The notes under the pieces were generated by a model that did not search any database, was not told the origin of the DNA, and was given only the letters and a program-made list of their open reading frames with translations. Shown here in pieces: positions 1 to 9,490 of a DNA stretch of 64,000 nt. The position numbers were made by a program, and so were the translations under genes. Origin of the DNA: Clostridium sp. 'White wine YQ' (GTDB lineage Bacteria; Bacillota; Clostridia; Clostridiales; Clostridiaceae); NCBI RefSeq assembly GCF_028728205.1, contig NZ_JAQYUU010000009.1, forward strand, positions 152,081-216,080. Direction: 5' to 3'. The stretch's first letter is position 1. Each line of letters starts with the position of its first letter.

Positions 1-305
1 GTGTTCCAATAGTTATGAACCCAATTATGATGATTCCATTTATATTATCAAACCTTTCAATTGCAATATTAACATATGTAGCAATGGCATTAAATCTTGT
101 AAGCAGACCAGCAGGTATAGCTATTCCTTGGACAATTCCAGCACCGATATCTGGATTCCTAGCAACAAATGGTGACTGGAGAGCAATAATTCTTCAATTA
201 TTAGCAATAGCATTATCAGTTGTAATATACTTACCATTCGTAAAAGTTTGGGATAAACAAAAGGTTCACGAAGAAAATATGCTAGATGAAGCAGAAGCAG
301 TATAA
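1..305 (+). CDS. PTS lactose/cellobiose-type EIIC, C-terminal fragment
   Basis: The reading frame is open from the window edge (first whole codon at 3), so the gene begins upstream; the ATG at 15 has no ribosome site and is internal. The roughly 100 residues seen are hydrophobic and carry features typical of the C-terminal end of lactose/cellobiose-family EIIC: PIVMNPIMMIPF, WTIPAPISGFLATNGDWRA and VVIYLPF, followed by a charged cytoplasmic tail. EIIC is the membrane permease that moves a beta-glucoside while it is phosphorylated. Its EIIB partner lies at 2880 and phospho-glucosidases at 1420 and 3318, so this is the first visible gene of a sugar PTS operon. The natural substrate cannot be read from this fragment. 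Confidence 0.85.
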   Translation, partial: VPIVMNPIMMIPFILSNLSIAILTYVAMALNLVSRPAGIAIPWTIPAPISGFLATNGDWRAIILQLLAIALSVVIYLPFVKVWDKQKVHEENMLDEAEAV

Positions 306-354
306 GAAGCAAAGATAAGAGCAGAAAGTGTATAAAGTAAAAGAGGTGAGTAAG

Positions 355-1392
355 ATGAAGATGGTATTTAGATGGTACGGTGAAGAAGATCCTGTAACCC
401 TTAAGTACATCAAACAAGTTCCTTGTATTTCTGGAATTGTAAGTGCACTATATAACGTGCAGGTAGGTGAAGCCTGGCCACTGAGTAAAATTGAAGAGCT
501 TAAGAAAAGAGTAGAAAGTAAAGGCTTGGGTTTTGAAGTAATAGAAAGTGTGCCAGTCCATGAGGATATTAAATTAGGATTACCAACTAGAGATAGGTAT
601 ATAGAGAACTATAAGGAAACAATTAGGAATTTATCTAAAATGGGTATTAAGGTTATTTGTTATAATTTTATGCCGGTGTTTGATTGGACTAGAAGTCAAT
701 TAGATAAAGTTTTGGATGATGAATCTACAACCCTTGTTTACTATAAAGAACAAATCAAAGATATGAACCCTTTAGATGGAAGCTTATCACTGCCAGGGTG
801 GGATTCCTCATATAAACTGGATGAGCTGCAAGACTTGTTTGAGAAGTATTCAAATATTACAGAAGAAAAGTTATGGGAAAATCTTGAGTATTTCTTAAAA
901 CAAATAGTACCAGTTGCAGAACAAAATGGTATAAAGATGGCAATACATCCGGATGATCCACCTTGGCCAATATTTGGATTGCCTAGGATAATAACTGGCG
1001 AAAAAGCACTAGAGAGGCTTGTGAAGATATATGATAGTCCTAGCAATGGATTGACCATATGCACAGGATCGTTAGGAGCATCAAAAGATAATGATGTAGT
1101 TAAAATAATTGAGAAGTTTACACCATTAGGAAAGGTACATTTTGTACATGCTAGAAATGTTAAACTATTAGAAGACGGAAGTTTCGAAGAATCAGCTCAT
1201 TTATCAAAATGTGGGTCACTTGATATGACAGAGATATTAAAAGCTCTTTATGAAGGAGGTTTTACTGGATATATTAGACCAGACCATGGAAGAATGATAT
1301 GGGGCGAAACAGGCAAGGCAGGATATGGACTATATGACAGAGCTTTAGGAGCAATGTATTTGACAGGAATATGGGAAGCAATAAAGAAGTAG
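355..1392 (+). CDS. uxuA: Mannonate dehydratase (UxuA family)
   Basis: Similar to UxuA, which dehydrates D-mannonate to 2-keto-3-deoxygluconate in glucuronate catabolism, a cytoplasmic metal-dependent TIM-barrel enzyme. The start [12 protein letters not shown] is typical. Likely metal/catalytic residues are visible in HPDDP (His198), CTGSLG (Cys236), HFVHARN (His265) and RPDHGR (Asp310, His311). The ATG at 355 is chosen over an upstream GTG at 328 because AGAGGTGAG sits just before it; the product is then 345 residues, normal for the family. It lies 50 bases after EIIC and 28 before a GH1 gene, so it is probably co-transcribed with a beta-glucoside PTS. That context is unusual: no uronate isomerase, fructuronate reductase or KDG kinase is visible, though they may lie upstream of the window. 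Confidence 0.9.
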   Translation: MKMVFRWYGEEDPVTLKYIKQVPCISGIVSALYNVQVGEAWPLSKIEELKKRVESKGLGFEVIESVPVHEDIKLGLPTRDRYIENYKETIRNLSKMGIKVICYNFMPVFDWTRSQLDKVLDDESTTLVYYKEQIKDMNPLDGSLSLPGWDSSYKLDELQDLFEKYSNITEEKLWENLEYFLKQIVPVAEQNGIKMAIHPDDPPWPIFGLPRIITGEKALERLVKIYDSPSNGLTICTGSLGASKDNDVVKIIEKFTPLGKVHFVHARNVKLLEDGSFEESAHLSKCGSLDMTEILKALYEGGFTGYIRPDHGRMIWGETGKAGYGLYDRALGAMYLTGIWEAIKK

Positions 1393-1419
1393 AAATAGTA
1401 ATTTATAAGGAGGAAGAAT

Positions 1420-2862
1420 ATGAGTAATAAAAAAGTATATGAATTGCCAAAGGATTTCTTTGTAGGAGCTGCAGTATCAGCTTGGCAAACAGAAGGCTGG
1501 TCAGGAAAAAAAGATGGACAAGATTCATACATGGATCTTTGGTATAAATCAACACCTGAGTTATGGCATGATGGATATGGTCCAACAATCGCAACAGATT
1601 TTTATAATAGATACAAAGAAGATGTTCAATTGATGAAGAAGGTTGGATTGCAAAGTTTTAGAACATCTATAGATTGGTCTAGGTTTATAATTAATTATGA
1701 AACTGTTGAGGTAAACGAGGAAGCAGCTGAGTATTATGATAATCTAATTGATGAATTAATTGCAAACGGAATTGAACCGATGATTTGCTTAGAGCATTAT
1801 GAATTACCAGCACAATTGTTTTTAAATCACGGTGGTTGGGGATCAAAGCACGTTGTTGAACTATATGTAAAGTATGCAGAAGAAGTGTTTAAGAGATATA
1901 GTCATAAGGTTAAAAAATGGTTTACTTTTAACGAACCAATTGTAGTTCAAACAAGAATATTCCTAGATAGTATTAGATATCCATTTAAACAAGATACTCA
2001 AACTGCTATGCAATGGAACTACAATAAAATACTAGCTACAGCAAAAGTTATTAATGTTTTTAAAGAAGGTGGATACAATAAGGATGGAGGAAAGATAGGT
2101 GTTATCTTAAATCCTGATGTATGCTATCCTAGATCTTCAGCAAAGCATGACGTAGAAGCTGCTGATAAGTTTGATTTATTCTTTAATAGAATTTTCTTAG
2201 ATCCTTCAATTAAAGGAGAAGTTCCAGCAGAGTTAATTTCAATATTAAAGGAACATAACTGTTGCTTTGAGTATACAGAAGAGGAACTTAAAATTATTAA
2301 AAATAATACTATTGATGTATTAGGAGTAAATATATACGCACCAACAAGAGTTAAGGCAAGAAATGAAGCTTGGAATCCTAATGTTCCATTCCATCCATCA
2401 TATTTCTTTGATAAACATGAGCTTCAAGGAAGAAAGATGAATCCATTTAGAGGATGGGAAATATATCCTAAAGTAATGTATGATTTTGCAATTAGAATGA
2501 AAGAAGAATACGGAAATATTGAATGGTTCATTGCTGAAAATGGAATGGGAGTAGAAAATGAACATCGATACAAGAATGAAGCTGGAGTAATCCAAGATGA
2601 TTATAGAATTGAATTTATTTCTGATCACTTAAGATGGCTTCTAAAAGGTATTGAAGAAGGGTCAAACTGTACAGGATATATGCTTTGGGCATTTACTGAT
2701 AATGTATCTCCACAAAATGCATTCAAAAATAGATATGGATTGGTAGAGATAAACTTAGAAGATAACAGAAACAGAAAGATTAAAAAATCTGGTGAATGGT
2801 ATAAAAAACTTAGTGAAGAAAGAAAATTTGAATTTGATGATTTTAACTTTGAATATAAATAA
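1420..2862 (+). CDS. GH1 (6-phospho-)beta-glucosidase
   Basis: A 480-residue glycoside hydrolase family 1 TIM barrel, expected to cleave the phosphorylated disaccharide delivered by the PTS into glucose-6-phosphate plus the aglycone. The acid/base Glu is Glu172 in TFNEP and the nucleophile Glu373 in IAENG; WQTEG near residue 25 forms part of the glycone site. The phosphate-pocket region reads [14 protein letters not shown] (about 426-440): Ser430 and Tyr439 are where phospho-glycosidases have them, but the usual Lys two residues before the Tyr is Asn, with a Lys one position earlier. Activity on a phosphorylated substrate is therefore inferred mainly from its place between EIIC and EIIB. Start supported by AAGGAGGAAG upstream of ATG 1420. 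Confidence 0.85.
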   Translation: MSNKKVYELPKDFFVGAAVSAWQTEGWSGKKDGQDSYMDLWYKSTPELWHDGYGPTIATDFYNRYKEDVQLMKKVGLQSFRTSIDWSRFIINYETVEVNEEAAEYYDNLIDELIANGIEPMICLEHYELPAQLFLNHGGWGSKHVVELYVKYAEEVFKRYSHKVKKWFTFNEPIVVQTRIFLDSIRYPFKQDTQTAMQWNYNKILATAKVINVFKEGGYNKDGGKIGVILNPDVCYPRSSAKHDVEAADKFDLFFNRIFLDPSIKGEVPAELISILKEHNCCFEYTEEELKIIKNNTIDVLGVNIYAPTRVKARNEAWNPNVPFHPSYFFDKHELQGRKMNPFRGWEIYPKVMYDFAIRMKEEYGNIEWFIAENGMGVENEHRYKNEAGVIQDDYRIEFISDHLRWLLKGIEEGSNCTGYMLWAFTDNVSPQNAFKNRYGLVEINLEDNRNRKIKKSGEWYKKLSEERKFEFDDFNFEYK

Positions 2863-2879
2863 AATATGAGGTGATTGAT

Positions 2880-3191
2880 ATGAATATATTATTAATTTGT
2901 TCAGCTGGTATGTCAACAAGTCTATTAGTAACTAAAATGAAAAAAGCAGCAGAGGAAAAAGGAATAGAAGCAGAAATTTGGGCTGTATCTACTGATGCAG
3001 TAGATAGAAACCTTCCAAAAGCTGATGTAGCATTAATTGGACCACAAATAAGATTCCAATTAAAAGTTCTAAAAGAAAAAGGAGCAAAGATTGGAGTTCC
3101 AGTAGATGTAATTGATTCTGTAGATTATGGTATGTGTAATGGTCCTAAAGTTTTAGCTAAAGCTATGAAAATGATAGAAGAAAACAAATAG
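2880..3191 (+). CDS. PTS lactose/cellobiose-type EIIB
   Basis: A 103-residue cytoplasmic phosphocarrier of the lactose/cellobiose family. It begins [14 protein letters not shown], and Cys7 is the expected phosphorylated cysteine, receiving phosphate from EIIA and passing it to the sugar at EIIC. The ATG at 2880 is preferred to the GTG at 2871 because GAGGTG overlaps that GTG and sits 7 bases before the ATG. It closes the first transcription unit: a strong hairpin terminator follows at 3203. No EIIA is visible in the window; it may lie upstream or be supplied from elsewhere. Confidence 0.9.
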   Translation: MNILLICSAGMSTSLLVTKMKKAAEEKGIEAEIWAVSTDAVDRNLPKADVALIGPQIRFQLKVLKEKGAKIGVPVDVIDSVDYGMCNGPKVLAKAMKMIEENK

Positions 3192-3202
3192 TATTAATTT
3201 AT

Positions 3203-3234
3203 AAAGGCTGCCAAAAATGGTAGCCTTTAATTTT
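3203..3234 (+). terminator. Intrinsic terminator after EIIB
   Basis: AAAGGCTGCC pairs with GGTAGCCTTT (one G-U pair) around a short A-rich loop and is followed by AATTTT. It separates the PTS-EIIB unit from the downstream GH4 gene, so GH4 may be read only by read-through or from its own promoter. Confidence 0.8.
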
Positions 3235-3317
3235 CAAATTTAGAAAACTGGTTAACGATGTAAAGGTTTATAATTGGTTTGTGCAAGGAAAACAAATTAG
3301 AAGAAGGGGTGAAGGGT

Positions 3318-4670
3318 ATGAAAAAGAAAGAATTAAAAATAGTGACAATTGGAGGAGGCTCAAGTTATACTCCAGAACTTATTGAAGGATATATCAAAAG
3401 AAAGGACGAGCTTCCAATAAAAGAAATTTGGCTAGTAGATATTGAGGATGGAAGAGAAAAGCTAGAGATTGTTGGTGCAATGGCCCAAAGAATGGTTAAG
3501 GCAGCAGGGCTTGATTGGAAAGTATATTTAACATTGGATAGAAGAGAAGCATTAAAAGATGCAGATTTTGTATCAACTCAATTTAGAGTAGGACTTCTTG
3601 ATGCTAGAATCAAGGATGAAAGAATTCCTTTAAGCCATGGAATATTAGGACAAGAAACTAATGGAGCAGGAGGAATGTTTAAAGCTTTTAGAACAATTCC
3701 TGTAATTCTAGATATAATTAAAGATATGAAAGAGTTATGTCCTAATGCTTGGCTTGTTAACTTTACAAACCCATCAGGAATGGTTACAGAAGCAGCCATA
3801 AAACATGGAGGTTGGGACAGAACCGTAGGACTATGTAATGTGCCAATAGGTGCAATGAGAACTGCTGAGCAAGTTTTAGGAGCTACTGAAAAAGAGCTAA
3901 CATTCAAGTTTGCAGGGCTAAATCATTTCCATTGGCATAGAGTGTGGGATAATGAAGGAAATGAAAGAACTAAAGAAGTATTACAGAAGGTATATGATCC
4001 AAACTCTACTATAGAAGTAGAGGAAGTAAAAAATATAAAGAAAACTCCATTTAATTATGAACAACTTTTAGACTTAGGAATAATACCATGTGCATATCAT
4101 AGATATTATTATATTTCTGATGATATGTTAAACCATTCTCTTGAAGATTTTAGTAAGGGAGAGACTAGAGCTGAGGTTGTTAAAAAGACTGAAGCAGAAT
4201 TATTTGAACTTTATAAAGATCCAAAGCTTGATTATAAACCAGAACAATTAACCAAGAGAGGTGGAACTCATTATAGTGATGCAGCGTGTGAGCTTATAGC
4301 ATCAATATATAATGATAAGAAAACCAATATGGTTGTAAGTACTAAAAATAATGGAGCCATTGATGATCTTCCATACGATTCAATAGTAGAAGTTACTAGT
4401 ACAATAACAGCAAGTGGTCCAATTCCTTTAAATTGGGGCAAGTTTGAACCAGGGGCTAGAGGAATGGTACAAATTATGAAGGCAATGGAGGAACTTACTA
4501 TAGAGGCAGCTATAACAGGAGATTATAATAAAGCACTTCATGCATTTACAATTAATCCATTAGTTCCAAGTGGAAAAATAGCAAAAGAATTATTAGATGA
4601 AATGCTTATTGCTCATAAAAAACATTTACCTCAATTTGCAGAGAAAATTAAAGAAATAGAAAATAGATAA
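3318..4670 (+). CDS. GH4 6-phospho-beta-glucosidase (LicH/CelF type)
   Basis: A 450-residue family 4 glycosidase. These enzymes use NAD+ and a divalent metal with an oxidation-elimination mechanism. The N-terminal Rossmann loop GGGSSYTPE (about 12-20) binds NAD+. Cys173 in GLCNVP and His203 in GLNHFHW are the expected metal ligands. NPSG and GAGGMFKAFRTIP are also typical of the phospho-beta-glucosidase branch. The ATG at 3318 has AAGGGGTG at good spacing; a TTG at 3279 would add 13 residues without support. The locus thus has two phospho-glucosidases of unrelated mechanism (GH1 and GH4), perhaps for different linkages or anomers of the same PTS products. Confidence 0.9.
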   Translation: MKKKELKIVTIGGGSSYTPELIEGYIKRKDELPIKEIWLVDIEDGREKLEIVGAMAQRMVKAAGLDWKVYLTLDRREALKDADFVSTQFRVGLLDARIKDERIPLSHGILGQETNGAGGMFKAFRTIPVILDIIKDMKELCPNAWLVNFTNPSGMVTEAAIKHGGWDRTVGLCNVPIGAMRTAEQVLGATEKELTFKFAGLNHFHWHRVWDNEGNERTKEVLQKVYDPNSTIEVEEVKNIKKTPFNYEQLLDLGIIPCAYHRYYYISDDMLNHSLEDFSKGETRAEVVKKTEAELFELYKDPKLDYKPEQLTKRGGTHYSDAACELIASIYNDKKTNMVVSTKNNGAIDDLPYDSIVEVTSTITASGPIPLNWGKFEPGARGMVQIMKAMEELTIEAAITGDYNKALHAFTINPLVPSGKIAKELLDEMLIAHKKHLPQFAEKIKEIENR

Positions 4671-4690
4671 AAATATAATTCATTTTAAAT

Positions 4691-4725
4691 AAAAAAGTGC
4701 GGAGAATAACTTCGCACTTTTTTGT
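4691..4725. terminator. Bidirectional terminator between GH4 and lipoprotein gene
   Basis: AAAAAGTGCG pairs with CGCACTTTTTT across an 11-base loop, with A-rich and T-rich flanks, so it can end transcription from both convergent genes. Confidence 0.85.
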
Positions 4726-5105
4726 TATTCAACTAATCCATAACCTAAGAATTTGTTAGTATCTGTGCTTAGATATACAACCATATTATTAGGTATTGCT
4801 TTAGTCTTTATTGGGAAGTCTACAAGATAGACTTCTTTTCCAATGTAAGACTTGTCTGAAATAATTCCCATTCCTTCATTTAAAGTTATTTTGGTTAGTC
4901 TGCTATCCTTCCAAGTTCCATTAATTTTCTCTTTATCCCTAGAAGGTAGTTGATTATATGCAGTTTCCCTAATGTCTTGACTATTTGCTGCTGTATTAGA
5001 TTGATTTTCATTAGCTATATTTGATGAATTTTTGGTGGATGAACAACCAACAAGTAGTACTAAAAAGATAACTGATGAAATAATAAGTAATGCTATTTTC
5101 TTCAA
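4725..5105 (-). CDS. Small lipoprotein of unknown function
   Basis: Starts MKKIALLIISSVIFLVLLVG followed by CSS: a lysine-rich n-region, a hydrophobic stretch and a lipobox (LVGC) ending at about residue 21, so the mature protein should be lipid-anchored outside the membrane. A Ser/Asn-rich linker follows, then a domain of about 80 residues with several beta-like segments. I do not recognise the family. The TTG at 5105 is preferred because AGGAGG lies 7 bases before it; the GTG at 5111 would be only 1 base from that site. The gene stands alone, convergent with GH4. Confidence 0.7.
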   Translation of the reverse strand: MKKIALLIISSVIFLVLLVGCSSTKNSSNIANENQSNTAANSQDIRETAYNQLPSRDKEKINGTWKDSRLTKITLNEGMGIISDKSYIGKEVYLVDFPIKTKAIPNNMVVYLSTDTNKFLGYGLVE

Positions 5106-5118
5106 AGGCACACCTCCT

Positions 5119-5510
5119 ATTTTTTATAATAGTCGTACATAATATCATATTTAAATTATATTCAATTTTCAAATTAATTACTAATTAAGAATTGTTTACA
5201 AGTAAGGTACTAGAATAGCCTAAAATATTATTGCATTTTTATTTAATAAGTAAAATAGGTTTAGTTGGCAAAACTTACTTAAGTAGTATATTCATAATTA
5301 ATAAATTAATATTTTGACTAAAAAATTAAATAAATAATTAATAAATTGAAAAAAATAAACCGGATAAAAGAAAAATATGAGTAATTATAGGGAAATATCT
5401 ATGAAAAAATTATAATTTAGTATATAATAGTGAACCGTACTGATAAATTTTCATATATATTAATTTATTATTGATAATTTAATTAATTTTGATCCTATGA
5501 GGAGGACGTA
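5119..5510. other. AT-rich intergenic region upstream of the amino-acid permease
   Basis: About 390 bases, very AT-rich. TATAAT-like hexamers at 5411 and 5423 could serve the permease gene, but no convincing -35 box, riboswitch motif or terminator hairpin is evident. I see no gene. Confidence 0.4.
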
Positions 5511-6893
5511 ATGAACATATTTAAGAAAAAAACTCTCGAACAAATACTTGAGGGTGCAAATAAAACTGGTCTTAAGAAAAACTTAAAAGCTAGAGATATA
5601 GCAGCATTAGGTATTGGGGCAGTAGTAGGAGTTGGTATATTCGTAGCAACAGGAGAGGGAGCACATGTAGCAGGACCGGCTGTTATAGTATCTTTTATAA
5701 TAGCAGCTATAGTAGCATGTCTATGTGGGCTTTCTTATACAGAACTTTCAACAATGTTCCCAGTTGCAGGAAGTACATACTCTTATGCATATATAACATT
5801 TGGGGAAATAATAGCTATGGTAATCGGGTGGTGTCTAACTGCTGAATATCTAGTTGCATGTAGTGCAGTTGCATCAGGATGGTCTGGAACATTCCTTGGA
5901 ATATTAAGCAACTTGGGCATAACTTTACCAACAGCATTAACAGCATCTCCAAGTAAAGGCGGTATTGTAGACCTTCCAGCAATTCTTATAATAGCGGTTA
6001 TAACTATAATGTTATGTTATGGAATGAAGGAAAGTGCCAGAGTAAATAATATAATGGTAGGAATCAAAATTTGCATAATTCTTTTATTTGTTATTTTAGG
6101 ATCTTCACATATAAATGTAGCTAACTACAAACCATTTATCCCATTTGGATGGAAGGGTGTATTTGCGGGAACCGCAACAATATTCTTCTCATATATAGGT
6201 TTTGATGCTATATCAACAGCAGCAGAAGAAGCTGAAAACCCAAAGAGAGATATACCTTTAGGTTTAATTATGTGCCTAGTAGTTGTAAGCTTTTTATACA
6301 TTTCAGTAGCCTTTGTATTAACAGGAATGGTTCCATTTAAAGAAATTATTTCTGAAAATGCAGTTCCAGGTGCTCTTGCAAGAGTAGGGATTAATTGGGG
6401 TTCAGCTTTAGTAGGAACTGGAGCTATAATTGGTATGATATCAACTATATTAGCAGTATTATATGGTCAAGTAAGAGTATTTATGGTTATGTCAAGAGAT
6501 GGACTTTTACCTAAGATGTTCTCAAAAGTTCACAAGACACATAAGACTCCATATATATCTACAATAATAACTGGTACAGTAGCCGCAATCATTGCAGGTT
6601 TCTTACCTCTTGATTTGATAGTTCAATTTTTAAGCATAGGTACATTATTAAGTTTTATAGTTGTATCATTAGCAGTAATAACACTTAGAATAAAGATGCC
6701 TAACTTTAAAAGAATATTTAGATGTCCAGGAGTACCATTTACTCCAGTTATAACAATAATTTGTTGTATATATCTACTTTCAAGATTACATTTAAAAACA
6801 TGGATCGGATTTATAATTTGGCTTATTATTGGTATGATTGTTTACTTCACATATGGAAGAAAGCATAGTGTACTACAAAATGAAGATAAGTAA
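5511..6893 (+). CDS. APC-family amino-acid permease (YfnA/CAT-like)
   Basis: A 460-residue integral membrane protein with about 12 hydrophobic segments. The first segment contains the substrate-binding GIGAVVGVGIFVATG motif of the amino acid-polyamine-organocation superfamily, preceded by a cytoplasmic N-terminus ending LKARDIAALG. SYIGFDAISTAAEEAENP near residue 225 is characteristic of the cationic amino-acid transporter branch (YfnA/CAT). It should import amino acids by symport; the substrate cannot be told from sequence. GAGGAGGACGTA precedes the ATG. It is a single-gene unit ended by a strong terminator. Confidence 0.9.
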   Translation: MNIFKKKTLEQILEGANKTGLKKNLKARDIAALGIGAVVGVGIFVATGEGAHVAGPAVIVSFIIAAIVACLCGLSYTELSTMFPVAGSTYSYAYITFGEIIAMVIGWCLTAEYLVACSAVASGWSGTFLGILSNLGITLPTALTASPSKGGIVDLPAILIIAVITIMLCYGMKESARVNNIMVGIKICIILLFVILGSSHINVANYKPFIPFGWKGVFAGTATIFFSYIGFDAISTAAEEAENPKRDIPLGLIMCLVVVSFLYISVAFVLTGMVPFKEIISENAVPGALARVGINWGSALVGTGAIIGMISTILAVLYGQVRVFMVMSRDGLLPKMFSKVHKTHKTPYISTIITGTVAAIIAGFLPLDLIVQFLSIGTLLSFIVVSLAVITLRIKMPNFKRIFRCPGVPFTPVITIICCIYLLSRLHLKTWIGFIIWLIIGMIVYFTYGRKHSVLQNEDK

Positions 6894-6904
6894 TATATGA
6901 ATAG

Positions 6905-6937
6905 GAAAGTGCCTCAAAGATTTGAGGCACTTTTTTT
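6905..6937 (+). terminator. Intrinsic terminator after permease
   Basis: AAAGTGCCTCAA pairs perfectly with TTGAGGCACTTT around a 4-base loop and ends in seven T. Confidence 0.9.
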
Positions 6938-7051
6938 ATTAATAAGGGGACTGAAACACATAAAAATCACATAATTAATCTAAAATATTTACAAATTTAT
7001 ATGTTAAAATAAGAGAAAATAGAGAACTAAAATAAATTTGAGGTGATTAAT

Positions 7052-7732
7052 TTGCCAAAACGTGTATACCTTGTAGAGGATGAAAAGAGTTTAAATATTT
7101 TATTAGAAAAATATCTTCAAAGAGAGGGTTACGATGTAACCACCTTTTCAGATGGCCTTTCTGCCTTAGAAAGAATATCTGATGAACCGGATCTTTGGAT
7201 ACTAGATATAATGCTTCCTGGTGTTGATGGCTATTCAATAATAAAAGCTGTGAAAGAGAATAACAAAAATACACCTGTTATCTTTATGTCAGCTAGAAAT
7301 GAAGAACTAGATAGAGTTGTAGGCTTAGAATTAGGAAGTGATGACTATTTATCAAAACCTTTTTTACCTAGAGAACTTATTATTAGAACAAATAAGCTTA
7401 TGGAAAGACTTTATGGTAATGAAGAAGAAGATACGGATAATGAAACGATTAGCATAGGTGAATATAGGATTAGTAACAAACAAAGAACAGTATTTTTAGG
7501 AGACACAGAAATCCAATTGACTAAGATGGAGTTTGAATTATTAAATTATTTAGCTGAAAATAAAAATAATGTAATATCTAGGGAACAGATTCTAACAAGA
7601 GTTTGGGGAGAAGATTATTTTGGTTCAGATAGAGTAGTAGATGATACAATTAGAAGACTTCGCAAAAAGGTAGATAAGTTGAATATTGAAACTTTATATG
7701 GCTACGGATATAAGTTGGTACATAAATCATGA
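7052..7732 (+). CDS. OmpR-family response regulator
   Basis: A 226-residue response regulator. The receiver domain (about 3-115) has the acidic pair Glu9/Asp10, phospho-acceptor Asp52 in ILDIMLPG and the conserved Lys in LSKPF. A winged-helix DNA-binding domain follows (about 130-226, with LTKMEFELLNYL and VVDDTIRRLRKKV). TTG at 7052 is the likely start: GAGGTG is 6 bases upstream and a GTG at 7043 lies inside that site. The stop overlaps the start of the kinase gene by 4 bases (ATGA), so the pair is translationally coupled. Targets are unknown; the neighbouring envelope-glycan genes are candidates. Confidence 0.92.
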   Translation: MPKRVYLVEDEKSLNILLEKYLQREGYDVTTFSDGLSALERISDEPDLWILDIMLPGVDGYSIIKAVKENNKNTPVIFMSARNEELDRVVGLELGSDDYLSKPFLPRELIIRTNKLMERLYGNEEEDTDNETISIGEYRISNKQRTVFLGDTEIQLTKMEFELLNYLAENKNNVISREQILTRVWGEDYFGSDRVVDDTIRRLRKKVDKLNIETLYGYGYKLVHKS

Positions 7733-9117
7733 AGTTTTTTAAGTTTAAGTCATTAACAATGAGAATCTGGACTACTTTTACTCTTATAATCCTTATAATA
7801 ATATGTAGCATTTCTTTCTTGTACTTGGTTGCAGTCAGAAGCTACAATGATAATGCAAAGATTCAAGATTTAAAAGTTGTACATGATATGGTATTAAAAG
7901 GAGACAACTTCAATGCACCTAATAGGTTTGATGAATTTAAAAATCTTAAAGGCAGTGAGAATTTCATTGTAAAAAAGGGAAGTAATAATACTACTGAAGT
8001 AAAGAATATTGTTAAGGCAAAGGATGGCAATCCACCACCAGGGGGAGACAATGGCCATTTGCCACCCAATATAAATGGAGCGGAGCTTAAAGAGTGGATG
8101 GCGAGCTATATAAATGGGGATAACATTTATGAGGAGGTACATAAAGCGTCTTATGGGAATATGAAGTTTATATTCATCATAAGTTCCATGGAATCTCAAG
8201 ATGGCAGTAAAGCATATTTAATTACTTTTATTCCTAACACACAAGACAACACCATCTTATATACAGTAATTATAATTGGACTAGTATTTATAGCAATAGG
8301 ATTCTTAACGGCTAAGTTGGTTGCAAATTATATATCAAAACCTCTTAAAGAACTTGAGGATCATACAGTAAGAATTGCACATAAAGACTGGAAAGAACCA
8401 ATTAAAATTAAAAATGAAGATGAGATAGGAAGATTAGCTGAAGCTATGAATAGAATGCAAAAAGAACTAAAGATAGCTGATCAAGAGGAAAAGATGTTTC
8501 TTCAAAGTATCTCACATGATTTAAAAACACCGGTAATGGTAATTATGAGTCATGCAGAGGCCATAATTGATGGAGTATATATAGATTCTGTTGAAAAAAC
8601 AGCGGAGATAATAAAAGAAGAAGCAATAAGTTTAGAGAAGAAGATAAAACAATTATTATATCTAAATACTCTAGATTATGTTTTAGGAAATGGCAATGAA
8701 GATTCTGAGTTTAATTTAAATGAATTGCTTATACATATTATAAGTAGATTAGAAGTTGTTAATAGTAAAATAGAGTGGGATTTAGATTTAGACAAAATCA
8801 GCATAAACGGAAATAAAGATAAAATAAAAGTTGCAATTGAGAACATATTAGAAAACGGACTTAGATATGCAGAAAGTACAATTAAAGTTAAGCTAAAAAA
8901 TGAAGATGAATCAGCAATACTTGAGATATATAATGATGGACCTGACATACCAGAAAAAAGTATAAATCATATATTTGAAAATTTATATAAAGATAAGACT
9001 GGTAATTTTGGACTAGGATTAGCAATAACTAAAAAGATTATTGATTTCTATAATGGTGAAATCAAAGCGGTAAATAGAGAAAATGGAGTTAGTTTTATAA
9101 TTAAATATCCTATATAA
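7729..9117 (+). CDS. Sensor histidine kinase
   Basis: A 462-residue membrane kinase and partner of the preceding regulator. Order: transmembrane segment about 12-32, an extracellular sensor domain of roughly 140 residues, second transmembrane segment about 180-198, HAMP about 200-250, dimerisation domain with phospho-acceptor His263 in SISHDLKTP, then an ATPase domain with N box ENILENGLRYAE, DGPDIPE and GNFGLGLAI. The sensor domain carries a Pro/Gly/Asn-rich stretch (NPPPGGDNGHLPPN), a composition echoed in nearby envelope proteins. No ligand can be inferred from the sequence. Confidence 0.92.
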   Translation: MKFFKFKSLTMRIWTTFTLIILIIICSISFLYLVAVRSYNDNAKIQDLKVVHDMVLKGDNFNAPNRFDEFKNLKGSENFIVKKGSNNTTEVKNIVKAKDGNPPPGGDNGHLPPNINGAELKEWMASYINGDNIYEEVHKASYGNMKFIFIISSMESQDGSKAYLITFIPNTQDNTILYTVIIIGLVFIAIGFLTAKLVANYISKPLKELEDHTVRIAHKDWKEPIKIKNEDEIGRLAEAMNRMQKELKIADQEEKMFLQSISHDLKTPVMVIMSHAEAIIDGVYIDSVEKTAEIIKEEAISLEKKIKQLLYLNTLDYVLGNGNEDSEFNLNELLIHIISRLEVVNSKIEWDLDLDKISINGNKDKIKVAIENILENGLRYAESTIKVKLKNEDESAILEIYNDGPDIPEKSINHIFENLYKDKTGNFGLGLAITKKIIDFYNGEIKAVNRENGVSFIIKYPI

Positions 9118-9147
9118 AGAATGGCTATAAGCCATTCTTTATTTTTA
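9116..9147. terminator. Terminator between kinase and DUF2164 gene
   Basis: AAAGAATGGCT pairs with AGCCATTCTTT around ATA and is followed by ATTTTT; it begins inside the kinase stop codon and may act for both convergent genes. Confidence 0.85.
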
Positions 9148-9158
9148 ATATATATGTG

Positions 9159-9398
9159 CTAATATTTCTGAATTGATAATAAATCATCTATACTTTTATT
9201 CATGTATTTATAAGAATCGTAAACACCTTGATTATAGAATTCAGGTGCTAATTCTTCTATAACAAACTTCAAAATCATACCTGAAGCAAGGTCTCCAAGT
9301 TCTTCTTCTCTCTCATTTAGGAAATAATTTTTTATAGCAGAAATCATTTCTTCTCTTTTTTCTTTGGACAATTTAATTGCATTATTATCATTATTCAT
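9159..9398 (-). CDS. DUF2164-family small protein
   Basis: A 79-residue soluble protein with LSKEKREEMISAIKNYF, an EREEELGDLASG segment and FYNQGVYDSYKYM, the conserved pattern of DUF2164, an uncharacterised family common in Firmicutes. No signal peptide, membrane segment or cysteine is present. It is predicted mostly helical and acidic. GGAGG precedes the ATG on the minus strand. It is convergent with the histidine-kinase gene, so its neighbours do not suggest a role. Confidence 0.75.
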   Translation of the reverse strand: MNNDNNAIKLSKEKREEMISAIKNYFLNEREEELGDLASGMILKFVIEELAPEFYNQGVYDSYKYMNKSIDDLLSIQKY

Positions 9399-9490
9399 AC
9401 GAAACCTCCATTTAACTAAGTATGGTATATAATTTCACTAGGAATTTATAAAATCCTTCCTAATGAGATAATTATTTTTTGTTAATATAT

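Noticed and set aside
3241..3317. CcpA catabolite-repression (cre) site before GH4
   Set aside because: TGGTTAACGATG contains a central CG but does not match the cre consensus in the left half.
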